A stretch of DNA of 37,584 nucleotides. It comes from Deltaproteobacteria bacterium. GTDB lineage: Bacteria; Myxococcota_A; Polyangia; Polyangiales; Ga0077539. Numbering within the stretch: position 1 is the first letter of the stretch; every line of letters starts with the position of its first letter. Shown here in pieces: positions 19,169 through 27,087 of the stretch. The stretch spans positions 1-37,584 of the forward strand of contig CANJUR010000046.1 in the NCBI GenBank assembly GCA_947477565.1, given 5' to 3'. Both the position numbers and the translations under genes were made by a program. The notes below the pieces were generated by a model. That model saw nothing but the letters and a program-made list of their open reading frames with translations. It made no database searches and had not been told where the DNA came from.

Positions 19169-20325
19169 AGCGCCTCGGGGGCCTATTTTTGATGCTGGCG
19201 GGGGCTACCGGGTGTGTCCTCGACTTCAACGAATTCCGGCGCCCTTCCATCGCCGCAGATGGTGGGAAGACCGTGCCTCCGAGATTCGATTCGGGATTCG
19301 ACGCGAGCCCGATGTCCACCGACCATCCCGCCGGGACGCCTGATGTCCCGATCGACGATCAACCATCCACCGCTGATCTTGGCGACCCGCGGTGTGCTCC
19401 CCCTCGCAACGCGATGATCCGGCTCGCGCACATGGCGGCAGGTTTGGGCGCGGTCGATCTCTGCATGCGCCGTCAGGGCATTGATGGCCCCTACTCGCCA
19501 GTCCCTTCCAATGAGTGGCCGACCGCCGGCATCGGTTACGCGATGGTGTCTCAGCATCTCGCGCTCAACAGTCCAGTGATTGCACCCAACGATCGGTGGC
19601 AGTTCGCACTTGTGCAGCATGGGTCGGATTGCGCCACGGCGGTCACTGGCAACGTCGCGTCCCTGACGGTTAACATTGGCCCGCAGAGTCAATCGACTTT
19701 ACTCTTCACGAGCGATTTCGGCAGCGACGGCCGCGTCTTCGGACTCCTTGGCCTCCTGAGCGACCAGACCTGCACCAACTGCCCCGCCAACACGCTGGAC
19801 GTCCGCGCGGTGCACGCCGCACTTGGAGCCGCTGGCGAACGCATCACCCTTTCAATCAACTACAGTCTCCCGCCGCCCAGCCCACTCCAGTTCGTAAACG
19901 TGATCTTTGCGAGCAATATCCCCTATGGTCAGACCGCCCCAGTCGGCGGCGCGGGCTTCGACTGTGATCCTGCCTGGCGAGGCGCTGCAGATCTTCCCGC
20001 GCCGTACTCGGTACAGTTCGCAGCGCAGACAGTCTCGGACGACGTCCTCGCCCGAAGCGACCGCGTCGGGTTGAAGGGCGACCTGTTACTGCAATCACGG
20101 ATGGCCACGGTGTTCTTCCTTGCCGGCAACGGTGTGCCCACGCCCGCACCGGAGTTCGTGCTCTGTTATGAGGGTGCGCGCGATGCGGGCATGACCGTCT
20201 GCGATCGCATTCCAGCCACTGCTGTTCCACGGCACGTCGCAGCCGATGCAGGCGGCGCGCAGGACGCGGCCGACGTCCCGATTGATCCCATCGACGCCGC
20301 GATGGACGACGACGTCCTGCTCTAA
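19165..20325 (+). CDS. DUF4397-like lipoprotein
   Basis: A 386-residue lipoprotein starting at GTG 19165, which overlaps the preceding stop. The signal ends in the lipobox ATGC at residue 17. An Asp/Pro-rich linker leads to a beta-rich domain that starts with MIRLAHMAAGLGAVDLCMRR, which resembles the DUF4397 opening (valine-rich strand, HA, then Ala-Val-Asp). A second copy-like block, LDVRAVHAALGAAGERITLS, begins near residue 212. The C-terminus is Ala/Asp-rich. Cysteines are few and paired (CTNC). It is the last gene of the kinase operon and is followed by a 753-bp gene-poor gap. Function unknown; possibly a surface or periplasmic ligand-binding component. Confidence 0.7.
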   Translation: MKRLGGLFLMLAGATGCVLDFNEFRRPSIAADGGKTVPPRFDSGFDASPMSTDHPAGTPDVPIDDQPSTADLGDPRCAPPRNAMIRLAHMAAGLGAVDLCMRRQGIDGPYSPVPSNEWPTAGIGYAMVSQHLALNSPVIAPNDRWQFALVQHGSDCATAVTGNVASLTVNIGPQSQSTLLFTSDFGSDGRVFGLLGLLSDQTCTNCPANTLDVRAVHAALGAAGERITLSINYSLPPPSPLQFVNVIFASNIPYGQTAPVGGAGFDCDPAWRGAADLPAPYSVQFAAQTVSDDVLARSDRVGLKGDLLLQSRMATVFFLAGNGVPTPAPEFVLCYEGARDAGMTVCDRIPATAVPRHVAADAGGAQDAADVPIDPIDAAMDDDVLL

Positions 20326-21078
20326 TCAGGGATCCGGCGAACGGCCGTAACCCCTCGAAACCACAGAGACAAAACAGTTCCAGCTCGGTGGCCCGAGAGA
20401 GCGCGGAGTGGCCGTGGGGTCCTCCCGTCGCACGAGAAAACCATAGCCAGGGATCCAGTCCACGGCCCGGGCAGACTTTGGCCGTCTATCGCGCGATTCC
20501 GCACGAAATCTCGCGGCATCGTGACCCTGCTTGCCAACGATCTGACGATCGAAGGTGCTTTCCCCCTCACCCGGTCCGCAGCGTCACCGCAGCGGTCAGG
20601 AACCAGCATCGGGACGGCACTATGGATGAAAGTCCTACATCGGGTGGCGCCACCATGGCGCTGACGCCATACACCCCGTCGGTTCCTGCATCGCTCGCTG
20701 TTGAGCGGAAGGCACGTCCCCGAGAGGCCTCGCATCACCCTTTTCCATGAAGCGATCCGTCCGCTGACCTCATCGTGCGCGCTGCAACGAGCGCCTTCCA
20801 TGGAGATTGAGCGATCCCGCGTACGAGTTGAGAGAGCCGGAATGGCGAGGATTATTTGCGAGGGTTGCCTCGCTCGAACCTCCTGCGGTGCGCTCCATCC
20901 GTGGTGAGCCAGGAGCACCGATCGGCGACGTTAAAACAGCCCCTCCGGTGTGGCTTGCCCGCCCTGCGAAGTGTGGCACCGATCTTTCATTGGAGCCCTG
21001 ACGTGCTCGCTTCCATCTTGCAGAGGGCGGCGAAGGACCGCGTGGGCGATGCGTCCACATCAACATCTGATTCCTTGA
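20326..21078. other. 753-bp gene-poor region with decayed coding remnants
   Basis: No intact gene is supported here. The plus strand contains a PilZ-like fragment (20473-20664, listed separately) and a protein-like stretch at about 20807-21001 that reads AYELREPEWRGLFARVASLE, with no credible start and no recognised homology. Stops and frame changes break every longer reading. The region also holds the promoter area for the sigma-factor gene. It looks like decayed coding DNA rather than a designed regulatory gap. Confidence 0.5.
20473..20664 (+). pseudogene. PilZ-like domain remnant
   Basis: A plus-strand frame ending at TGA 20662-20664 reads ARFRTKSRGIVTLLANDL and then TIEGAFPLT, and later GTSIGTALWMKVLHRV. 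This order matches a PilZ domain: an Arg-rich opening, the NDLTIEGAF block in place of the (D/N)xSxxG motif (here Thr replaces Ser), then a GT-strand. The upstream sequence is out of frame and there is no start. About 64 residues remain, fewer than the usual 90-100. If real, it would be a broken c-di-GMP receptor next to other c-di-GMP genes. The match is by eye and weak. Confidence 0.3.
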
Positions 21079-21801
21079 ATGGAGCGCGCCGTGTTTCAGC
21101 ATCAGTCGATTCTGCCGCCGCCCACGATGCCCCACCCTCGCGCTCGTTTAACCGATGACCTCGCCCGGAAATACCTCGTTCGGGTGATCGCGCACGCGAA
21201 GCGGCTCGCTCGCCGTTTACCGCCACACATCGCTCTCAACGACCTCATCAGCGCTGGCCTTCTCGGTGTCGTCGAAGGTTTTCTTCGCTTCGACCCGAAC
21301 CGCGCGGAGACCCTCGACGCCTATCTCGATCACCGTATCCGTGGAGCGCTGTTGGATGAGCTCCGTCGGGCCGACCCGCTGACCCGGGCCCAGCGCGGTT
21401 TCGCCCGTCAGCTTGGGCGCGCCTCACGCGTTGCCGCGAGTGAACCAGGGGGCGCCTGTGACGAGTCACTCGCCAATGCGCTCGGGCTAAGCCTGGCCGA
21501 ACTACAAGCCCGCGTCTCCCAGGTGAACATCGCGATGGCGATTCAGGTCACCGACTGCCTCGAACGGGTGGAAGCCGAGGCCCCCACGCCGGACGAAGAG
21601 GTCTCCACGAAGCAGGAGCACCGGCTCCTGGCCAAAGCAACAGGGGCCCTCCCCGACCGAGAGCGCGAGTTGCTGCGGCGGTACTACGAACAGGGGCAGA
21701 CATTCCGCGAGATCGGCAGCTACCTCGGCGTTTCTGAGTCACGCGTGTCGCAGCTTCATACCCGAGCCATCCAGAACCTCCGCACGATTCTCTCGCCCTG
21801 A
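21079..21801 (+). CDS. FliA/WhiG-type (sigma-28 family) RNA polymerase sigma factor
   Basis: A 240-residue alternative sigma factor that would direct core RNA polymerase to a special promoter set. Region 2 is clear: ARRLPPHIALNDLISAGLLG, then YLDHRIRGALLDELRRAD, as in FliA. Region 3 is present but diverged, and region 4 has LPDRERELLRRYY and the recognition helix FREIGSYLGVSESRVSQLH. Starts at 21079 or 21127 are both possible, and neither has a clear ribosome site. No flagellar gene or anti-sigma flgM is nearby. The next gene is a CAP lipoprotein, with a hairpin between them. It may serve envelope or motility-related signalling rather than flagella. Confidence 0.85.
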   Translation: MERAVFQHQSILPPPTMPHPRARLTDDLARKYLVRVIAHAKRLARRLPPHIALNDLISAGLLGVVEGFLRFDPNRAETLDAYLDHRIRGALLDELRRADPLTRAQRGFARQLGRASRVAASEPGGACDESLANALGLSLAELQARVSQVNIAMAIQVTDCLERVEAEAPTPDEEVSTKQEHRLLAKATGALPDRERELLRRYYEQGQTFREIGSYLGVSESRVSQLHTRAIQNLRTILSP

Positions 21802-21873
21802 GCAATCTCCCCCGGCTTTGCTCGATGCGAGCGAGCGATATCCAGCCGAATATTGAGGCGAGCACCTCACCCG

Positions 21874-21905
21874 CTGGGCCGACAATTACCTTCGGTTCGG
21901 CCCAG
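21874..21905. terminator. Hairpin after the sigma-factor gene
   Basis: A perfect 9-bp inverted repeat (CTGGGCCGA / TCGGCCCAG) with a 14-base loop lies 73 bp after the sigma stop. No T-run follows, so it would be a weak intrinsic terminator or an operator for the next gene. Confidence 0.35.
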
Positions 21906-21956
21906 TGTCCTACAACTGCGGTGCTGTAGAACCTGTAAGAATTTCAAGATTATTTC

Positions 21957-21983
21957 TCATCGAATCCCCGGCTTGGCCGATAG
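21957..21983 (+). promoter_or_regulatory. TCAnC-N14-GCCGATAG promoter-like element before the CAP lipoprotein gene
   Basis: GCCGATAG (21976-21983) differs by one base from the sigma-28 -10 consensus. A TCATC lies 19 bases upstream of it. The same spacing and a TCAAC are found before the GGDEF gene at 24782-24808. The element ends 11 bases before the ATG, so a transcript from it would be almost leaderless, which fits the lack of a ribosome site there. This is pattern matching only. Confidence 0.3.
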
Positions 21984-21994
21984 TCTGGAACAAA

Positions 21995-22981
21995 ATGGAG
22001 CACCGATTCAACACACGAATTTTCGGAGTGGCGGTGACGGCGGCTGCGATGCTGGGCTGCGGGTCGGAGACCGTCGGTGCGGAGGATTGCCTGCAGTGCT
22101 CGACGTCGAGCCAGGGGACGCCGATCGTCGCGACGGACGCAGGCATTCGCGTCGGGGATGCCCAGGCGTTGGTCCAGAGCGGCGAGAGCGCGGCGTGCAC
22201 GGCCTGGCGGACAATTCGCGACCGCCAGACGCAGATGGCCACCTGGGGCGCCGGCGCGACGCCGTGCGATCTCGGGGCGCTGCCGGAAGCGACGCGGCAG
22301 GCGTCCATCGAGTGGGTGAACTTCTACCGCGGTCTGGTGGGTCTCCGCAGGGTGACGGAAGACCGCAGTGACCGCGTTCCGGCCCAGGCGTGCGCGGTGC
22401 TTCTGGAGCGCAACGGACAGCTTACCCACACGCCACCAGCGACCTGGGCTTGCGCGACGCTGACCGGACGCGACGCGGCTTCCCGAAGTAACCTTTCTGG
22501 CAACCCTGGGTTTCCGATGAGCCCCTGGTATGCGGTGCGCGGATGGGTCGATGAGGGTCGCGATCTCTCCAATACGCTCGGTCATCGACGCTGGCTGTTC
22601 AGCCCAGAACTGCACACGATGTCCTATGGGCAGACGGGTAGCTTCGCCTGCATGACACTCGGCCTCGGGGCACGGGACACTCGAGCGCCGGCGTGGGTGG
22701 CCTGGCCGCCCGCTGGTTGGGTTCCGATGGCACTGATGAGCACGATCTGGTCGTTCTCGAAGTCCGGTGTCGGTGCGAATGGCACCCAGGTGCAGGTCTA
22801 CCGGGATGGCGTCGCACTGGCAGTGACCGCGGCGACGCGGCAAGCCGGCCTCGGCGACGACACGATCAGTTGGGAGGTACCGACGCCTGCGGCGGGTAGC
22901 GTGTACCGGGTTCGAGTGACGCTCCCTGGAAGCCGGGCGACGGAGTACGAAGTCCGGCCCACCAGTTGTGCTGTGCGATAG
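21995..22981 (+). CDS. CAP-domain (SCP/PR1-like) lipoprotein
   Basis: A 328-residue lipoprotein with signal ending MLGC and a short Ser/Thr linker. Residues about 105-240 match a bacterial CAP/SCP domain: IEWVNFYRGLVGL, a His in QLTHTPP, SNLSG, then NTLGHRRWLFSPEL and YGQTG. The C-terminal 80 residues look like a small beta-sandwich. Bacterial CAP proteins are secreted and their activity is mostly unknown. The ATG at 21995 starts the signal peptide and has no Shine-Dalgarno sequence. It follows the sigma-factor gene by 193 bp, and a sigma-28-like -10 element lies immediately upstream. Control by that sigma factor is an inference. Confidence 0.8.
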   Translation: MEHRFNTRIFGVAVTAAAMLGCGSETVGAEDCLQCSTSSQGTPIVATDAGIRVGDAQALVQSGESAACTAWRTIRDRQTQMATWGAGATPCDLGALPEATRQASIEWVNFYRGLVGLRRVTEDRSDRVPAQACAVLLERNGQLTHTPPATWACATLTGRDAASRSNLSGNPGFPMSPWYAVRGWVDEGRDLSNTLGHRRWLFSPELHTMSYGQTGSFACMTLGLGARDTRAPAWVAWPPAGWVPMALMSTIWSFSKSGVGANGTQVQVYRDGVALAVTAATRQAGLGDDTISWEVPTPAAGSVYRVRVTLPGSRATEYEVRPTSCAVR

Positions 22982-23031
22982 TTCATCGACTCGCGCTCAG
23001 TGAGTGTGAATATCGCCGTCGCGATGCCAGT

Positions 23032-23350
23032 CTTGGACACCCCATCTCCGCCCACGCGGTGAGCATTGTTCATCGCGATATCAAACCAGGGAACGTTTTT
23101 CCTCACGATATGGACGATGGCCGCGGCGCACCGATGATCATCGACGCACTCGATATGATCCGTATGGAGCGTCGGCGCGATGATCTACGAGATGGTCTCC
23201 TGGATGCTGCCACCTGCCGGCCACAATCCGAACGCCGTGACGGCGCCGAACATCTTCGGGCGGCCAACTCCGCTGCAACATCACTGCCCAGACGTTCTGC
23301 CTTGCGGCTACGATCGGCGAGATCCTCTGCCGGAGAACGCCCATCGATAG
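23032..23350 (+). pseudogene. Degenerate Ser/Thr kinase fragment
   Basis: The 420-bp gap 22982-23401 holds a clear kinase remnant. One frame reads AHAVSIVHRDIKPGNVF at 23050-23100, a catalytic loop, followed by MIIDAL in place of the DFG motif. A second frame, starting at 23177, reads AMIYEMVSWMLPPAGHNPNA and on to RPTPLQHHCPDVLP, the C-lobe of the same kind of kinase. The activation segment between them is deleted and the frame is shifted. The N-lobe is absent. The stop is TAG at 23348-23350. It sits just upstream of the intact pseudokinase-PilZ gene, so it may be a relic of a paralogous kinase. Confidence 0.75.
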
Positions 23351-23401
23351 TATGCAGAGTAGGCTCGCCATGCGTATTTCTACCGCTGCCAGTGAAACAC
23401 G

Positions 23402-24748
23402 ATGAATAACCCGAAGGTCGGTGATCACATCGACGACCGCTACGAGATCCGGCGCCAGCTCGGGGAGAGCGAGAGTTGCATCCTGTTTGAAGCCGTTCAG
23501 CGCTACACGGGCCGCCGGGTGGTGATGAAGATTCTCCGCGGTGGTGACGGAAGCATCGGCGATGCAGAAGCACTGCTGACCCGCGACACCGCCGCACTCG
23601 GGCGCATCCGTCATCCGTATCTTGTAGAAATCCTGGACGCGGGCATCTCGCACACCGTCCCGTACGTCGTGACCGCTCTGCTCGAGGGACGCTCGCTGGA
23701 GGGTTTGCTCGCCGCGCGCGTCACGCTGACACCCGAAGAAACGGCGACCGTCGGCCGACAGATCGCCCTTGCGCTCGAGGCACTCCATCGCAACGGAATG
23801 CTTCACGGCGATGTGAGCCTTGCCAACGTCTGGATCGTCCGATCACCCCTCGGGGAAGAGCACGTCGTTCTGCGCAATCTACAGATGACGTACGAGCCGC
23901 GGAGGCAGATTCCACTCGATGGTCCACAGCGACGCTCGGGGTCGTTCGCCCATCACTCCCCGGAGTCACAGAGCGGCCGCCTGGTCGATCCGCGGTCGGA
24001 TCTGTTTAGCCTCGGGGCGCTGATGTTCGAGTGCCTGATCGGACGGACTCCCCAGGAGTTCGCCAGCGAGCGGAATGACGGCGAGGCGCCATCTCTGCGC
24101 GTGCTCCGGCCTGAGTTGCCCGCAGGCCTCGTATTCGGCGTCGAACGCTGCCTGAAAACCGCCTCCTCGGATCGGTTCTCCTGCGCCCGTGACTTCGTCG
24201 GCAGCCTCGAGTCCACCCAGATCGCTCGCGCGACGACCCGCTTTCTCTCGGGCAACTCGCAGCAGGGCCTACGCGCACTTACCCCGCTCCTCGATCCGCC
24301 CACGCGCCGGGTTCCGCTGAGGCAACCGACACCCGCGCAGGGGAATCTTCTGCCAGCGACGCCTGCTATCGTACCCGAGCAGACGTCCGCGGCTTCCCGT
24401 CGGAAGGTCGCACGCGCCGCATACACCACCCCCGTCCGATTGCTCGGTCACCACGGCGTGATGGAGGGACGCATCGAGGACATCTCCGCCCGCGGCGTGC
24501 TCGTGATCGCCGCCAGGGCGCTTGAGATCGGCGCGGTCGTCCAGATGTCGTTCGCCCTCCCGGGCAGTGGCGTGATGATTCAGACCACCGCTGTGATCCG
24601 CTGGGTGCGCATTGCGCCGTCGTCGCAACGAGCCGCGTTGGGCTTTGAGTTTCAGGTGCCACCGCTCGCACTGCGTAACGCAGTCGAGAGCTACGTGATG
24701 CTGAGAGAGAGTCAGTCGGAGACCGGCGAGGCCCCTGGGGAGAGATAA
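23402..24748 (+). CDS. Pseudokinase-PilZ fusion protein
   Basis: This 448-residue protein joins a kinase-like domain (about 10-275) to a PilZ c-di-GMP-binding domain (about 334-435). The kinase fold keeps Lys43 (VVMKIL) and the SPE block at 186-188, but the Gly-loop is GESESC, HRDLKPEN has become HGDVSLAN (135-142) and DFG has become NLQ (159-161), so the metal-binding Asp is lost. It should bind partners rather than phosphorylate. PilZ carries RxxxR (R334, R338) and DISARG (360-365), the c-di-GMP ligands. The link is a Pro-rich stretch at about 298-330. The start is ATG 23402. The next gene is a GGDEF enzyme that could supply the ligand. Confidence 0.85.
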   Translation: MNNPKVGDHIDDRYEIRRQLGESESCILFEAVQRYTGRRVVMKILRGGDGSIGDAEALLTRDTAALGRIRHPYLVEILDAGISHTVPYVVTALLEGRSLEGLLAARVTLTPEETATVGRQIALALEALHRNGMLHGDVSLANVWIVRSPLGEEHVVLRNLQMTYEPRRQIPLDGPQRRSGSFAHHSPESQSGRLVDPRSDLFSLGALMFECLIGRTPQEFASERNDGEAPSLRVLRPELPAGLVFGVERCLKTASSDRFSCARDFVGSLESTQIARATTRFLSGNSQQGLRALTPLLDPPTRRVPLRQPTPAQGNLLPATPAIVPEQTSAASRRKVARAAYTTPVRLLGHHGVMEGRIEDISARGVLVIAARALEIGAVVQMSFALPGSGVMIQTTAVIRWVRIAPSSQRAALGFEFQVPPLALRNAVESYVMLRESQSETGEAPGER

Positions 24749-24781
24749 CGGTCGCGAGCGAGACAAACGCGTCGGCGGGGC

Positions 24782-24808
24782 TCAACCGTACAAGCGAACG
24801 GCCGATAG
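24782..24808 (+). promoter_or_regulatory. TCAnC-N14-GCCGATAG promoter-like element before the GGDEF gene
   Basis: GCCGATAG at 24801-24808 is identical to the octamer before the CAP lipoprotein gene, with TCAAC at the same distance upstream. It ends 21 bases before the ATG at 24830. An AGGAG at 24817-24821 would fall inside the transcript, so the geometry is workable. The -35 side matches the sigma-28 consensus at only four of eight bases. Confidence 0.3.
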
Positions 24809-24829
24809 AAGCTTCCACAGGAGCCGACC

Positions 24830-25750
24830 ATGATTCGTCCCCGCCGCCCGAATGATGACACCGCGCGTATCACCCCGATTCGCACTAACCTGCTGATCCA
24901 GGGCGCGGTCAGCCCCACCTTCGACGAGATCAAGAGAGTCGCGCAGCAGTACTTCCTGACGAGCCCTGGCGACACGAGCCACGACGATGAGCACGACCAG
25001 GCTCTCGCGACCCTCGATGAACTCTCTGAGGAGGGTCGCGGAGGCCTTTGGTGTTGCGCCAAAGCCTCTGCCGGGGTCTGCGACTCCGGCGACGCCGGAC
25101 GTGCGCATCGCCCCGGAGATGCAGCCGATGGACACGCGCAGATGGACATCGATGGCCCAATCGGCGCCCGGTGTGTCTCTGTAGAGAATCCATGTCGATG
25201 CCACGATGATCTGGGCATCCTGCGCGATCTGAGCGTGACGCTGGAGAAGGAGATTCAGAGCTTCGAGGCGGCGAACTTCGACCCGCTCACCGGTCTCACC
25301 AACCGATCGGGTCTTTTGGCGCTCGGCGAAGAGATGCTCAACATCTCTCGCTCCGCCGACGAGGGAGTGGCCGTGCTCTTCGTCGATCTTGATGGGATGA
25401 GTCCCATCAACGAACAGTTCGGGCGCGAGGCCGGCGATCAGGCACTGCAAGACCTCGCGCGCATCCTGGAAGGAAACTTCCGGGCGAGCGACCTCGTTGC
25501 GCGCGTCGGTGGTGACGAGTTCTGTGTCGTGATGGCCCCATACGTCGGTGAGAACGAGAGCTTCCTCGTGACCAGCCGGGTCCAGCAGGCCATTGATGCG
25601 TACAACGAGTCGGCAGGCGTTCCGTGGGCGCTGGGCATCAACATCGGTGGCGCGCGCTACGAGCCCGGAATGCGGTTCGAACTCCTCCTCGCCCTCGCGG
25701 ACGCACGCATGATCGAGGCACGGAGTCATCGCCGCTCGCAGCGTCACTGA
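24830..25750 (+). CDS. GGDEF-domain diguanylate cyclase with I-site
   Basis: Predicted to make c-di-GMP from two GTP. The GGDEF domain covers about residues 148-300, opening with FDPLTGLTNRSG. VDLDGMSPIN carries the metal-binding Asp187, and GGDEF is at 227-231. An RxxD inhibitory site (RASD, 218-221) sits five residues before it, so product inhibition is likely. ATG 24830 has AGGAG 8 bases upstream. Residues about 68-127 are Cys/Gly/Asp-rich and unlike the rest; another frame there reads RRVAEAFGVAPKPLPGSATP with better codon bias, which suggests a compensated frameshift in the N-terminal sensor region. It follows the pseudokinase-PilZ gene by 81 bp on the same strand. Confidence 0.85.
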   Translation: MIRPRRPNDDTARITPIRTNLLIQGAVSPTFDEIKRVAQQYFLTSPGDTSHDDEHDQALATLDELSEEGRGGLWCCAKASAGVCDSGDAGRAHRPGDAADGHAQMDIDGPIGARCVSVENPCRCHDDLGILRDLSVTLEKEIQSFEAANFDPLTGLTNRSGLLALGEEMLNISRSADEGVAVLFVDLDGMSPINEQFGREAGDQALQDLARILEGNFRASDLVARVGGDEFCVVMAPYVGENESFLVTSRVQQAIDAYNESAGVPWALGINIGGARYEPGMRFELLLALADARMIEARSHRRSQRH

Positions 25751-25840
25751 CCGCAAACTGTTCTCGAACTGCGGACTCGCTTCCGCGCTTTGCGGCAGGT
25801 CCGCCGATGGTCTAAGAACGGTCCCTCAGGAGAACGCAGA

Positions 25841-27007
25841 ATGCACCGTTCACATAGTTCTTCACTGCTTGGATTGATCGCTGGGTTCAGTGTTGGGTGT
25901 GGCGATAGCGCTTCCCCACCCACCCAGGCGACCGGCGACGCCGCGATCACAACGGACGCCGCGATCACGGCGGACAGCGGGCCGGTCGGTCTGCCTGTGC
26001 TGGGTCGCGGCACGCACCGAGAAGACGCCGTGCAAGTCCGCGTGATCGCGACGGCGGACAGTGACCTCGCGACGCCGCGCGACCTGGCCTTCAATCCTGC
26101 TTCGCCTCGCGAACTGTGGATCACGAATTTCGCCGACAGTTCAATGACGATACTCCGCAACGCTGGAGCGGCCGATCAGGACTTCGACAACCGCGCGGGA
26201 CCGCAGCACACGCACTTCATGTCCCACGTGTCGTGCCTCGCCTTCGGCGCGCCGGGCATGCTCGCCACCGCGCACGAAGAAGACAACTTCACCCAGGGCC
26301 CGCCGCCCCGCGGTTCACCCGTCGACTTCATGGGCCCCACGCTCTGGCTTTCCGGCTACGACGAGTTCGATGGCGGCCACGCGTCGCACATCGACATGCT
26401 CCACAACAGTCCCAACGCCCAGGGTATCGCGTGGGAAGATGCGAACATCTACTGGGTGGTCGACGGCTACCACCGCTCGCTCACCCGCTATGACTTCCGC
26501 GCGCCGCATGAGCCCGGCGGGGTCGACCACTCCGGCGCCATCGTGCAGCGCTTCGCCGAAGGCGAGATCAGCTACGTCGAGGGCGTGTCGGGGCACATCG
26601 AGTTCGACCGCGAGTCGCGGCGCGTGTACTTCGCCGACCCAGGCAACCACCGCATCGGCTCCCTCGACCCCGCCGAGGGCCGCACGACCACGACGATCAG
26701 CCCCAACTACGACGGCGCGACGCAGCGCCGCATGATGGGCGCGAGCACCACCACGCTGCTCGACGGCGCCACCGTCGGCATGATGGCCCCCTCGGGCATC
26801 GCCCTCCACGGCGGCCGATTGTACGTGAGCGACAACGCCACCTCGCGCATCTACGCCGTCAGCCTTCAGGGTGAGGTCATCGACTGGGTCGACCTGTCGT
26901 CCACCGTGCCCGCGGGTGGCCTCCAGGGCATCACCCTCGACGCAGAAGGTCGCATCTACGTGACTGACTCCGTGGACGATCGCGTGCTCGAGATCTCCGC
27001 GCGATAG
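25841..27007 (+). CDS. NHL/SMP-30-like beta-propeller lipoprotein
   Basis: A 388-residue lipoprotein with signal ending SVGC, then a short linker with a duplicated 18-bp DNA unit (DAAIT repeats). The rest is a beta-propeller-like series: NPASPRELWITNFADSS, NSPNAQGIAWEDANIYWV, FDRESRRVYFADPGNHRIG, APSGIALHGGRLYVSDNATS and GITLDAEGRIYVTDSVDDR. These are NHL-type strands, and the conserved Asp and Asn positions of SMP-30/gluconolactonase relatives are partly present. Enzyme activity cannot be judged. ATG 25841 has AGGAGA upstream. It ends at a hairpin shared with the opposite gene. Confidence 0.78.
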   Translation: MHRSHSSSLLGLIAGFSVGCGDSASPPTQATGDAAITTDAAITADSGPVGLPVLGRGTHREDAVQVRVIATADSDLATPRDLAFNPASPRELWITNFADSSMTILRNAGAADQDFDNRAGPQHTHFMSHVSCLAFGAPGMLATAHEEDNFTQGPPPRGSPVDFMGPTLWLSGYDEFDGGHASHIDMLHNSPNAQGIAWEDANIYWVVDGYHRSLTRYDFRAPHEPGGVDHSGAIVQRFAEGEISYVEGVSGHIEFDRESRRVYFADPGNHRIGSLDPAEGRTTTTISPNYDGATQRRMMGASTTTLLDGATVGMMAPSGIALHGGRLYVSDNATSRIYAVSLQGEVIDWVDLSSTVPAGGLQGITLDAEGRIYVTDSVDDRVLEISAR

Positions 27008-27046
27008 CGCTCTTCGCTGCCCTCCCCCAGCACCCCCGAACTACTC

Positions 27047-27074
27047 GCGGAACGCTTCCATTGAAGCGTCCCGC
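27047..27074. terminator. Bidirectional terminator-like hairpin between convergent genes
   Basis: A 12-bp stem with one mismatch (GCGGAACGCTTC / GAAGCGTCCCGC) and a CATT loop lies between the stop of the propeller lipoprotein gene (27007) and the stop of the minus-strand TPR/PEGA gene (27088). It has no T-run, but position and symmetry fit transcription termination in both directions. Confidence 0.6.
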
Positions 27075-27087
27075 AGAGATCGGCGCT

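Noticed and set aside
20465..20520. Kinase DFG reading (ADFGRLSRD) in the gene-poor region
   Set aside because: The frame soon hits stops and no other kinase motifs surround it; likely coincidence.
20807..21001. 64-codon plus-strand open frame as a small gene
   Set aside because: It needs a TTG start with a ribosome site too close to it, and has no homology I recognise; noted only as a possible remnant.
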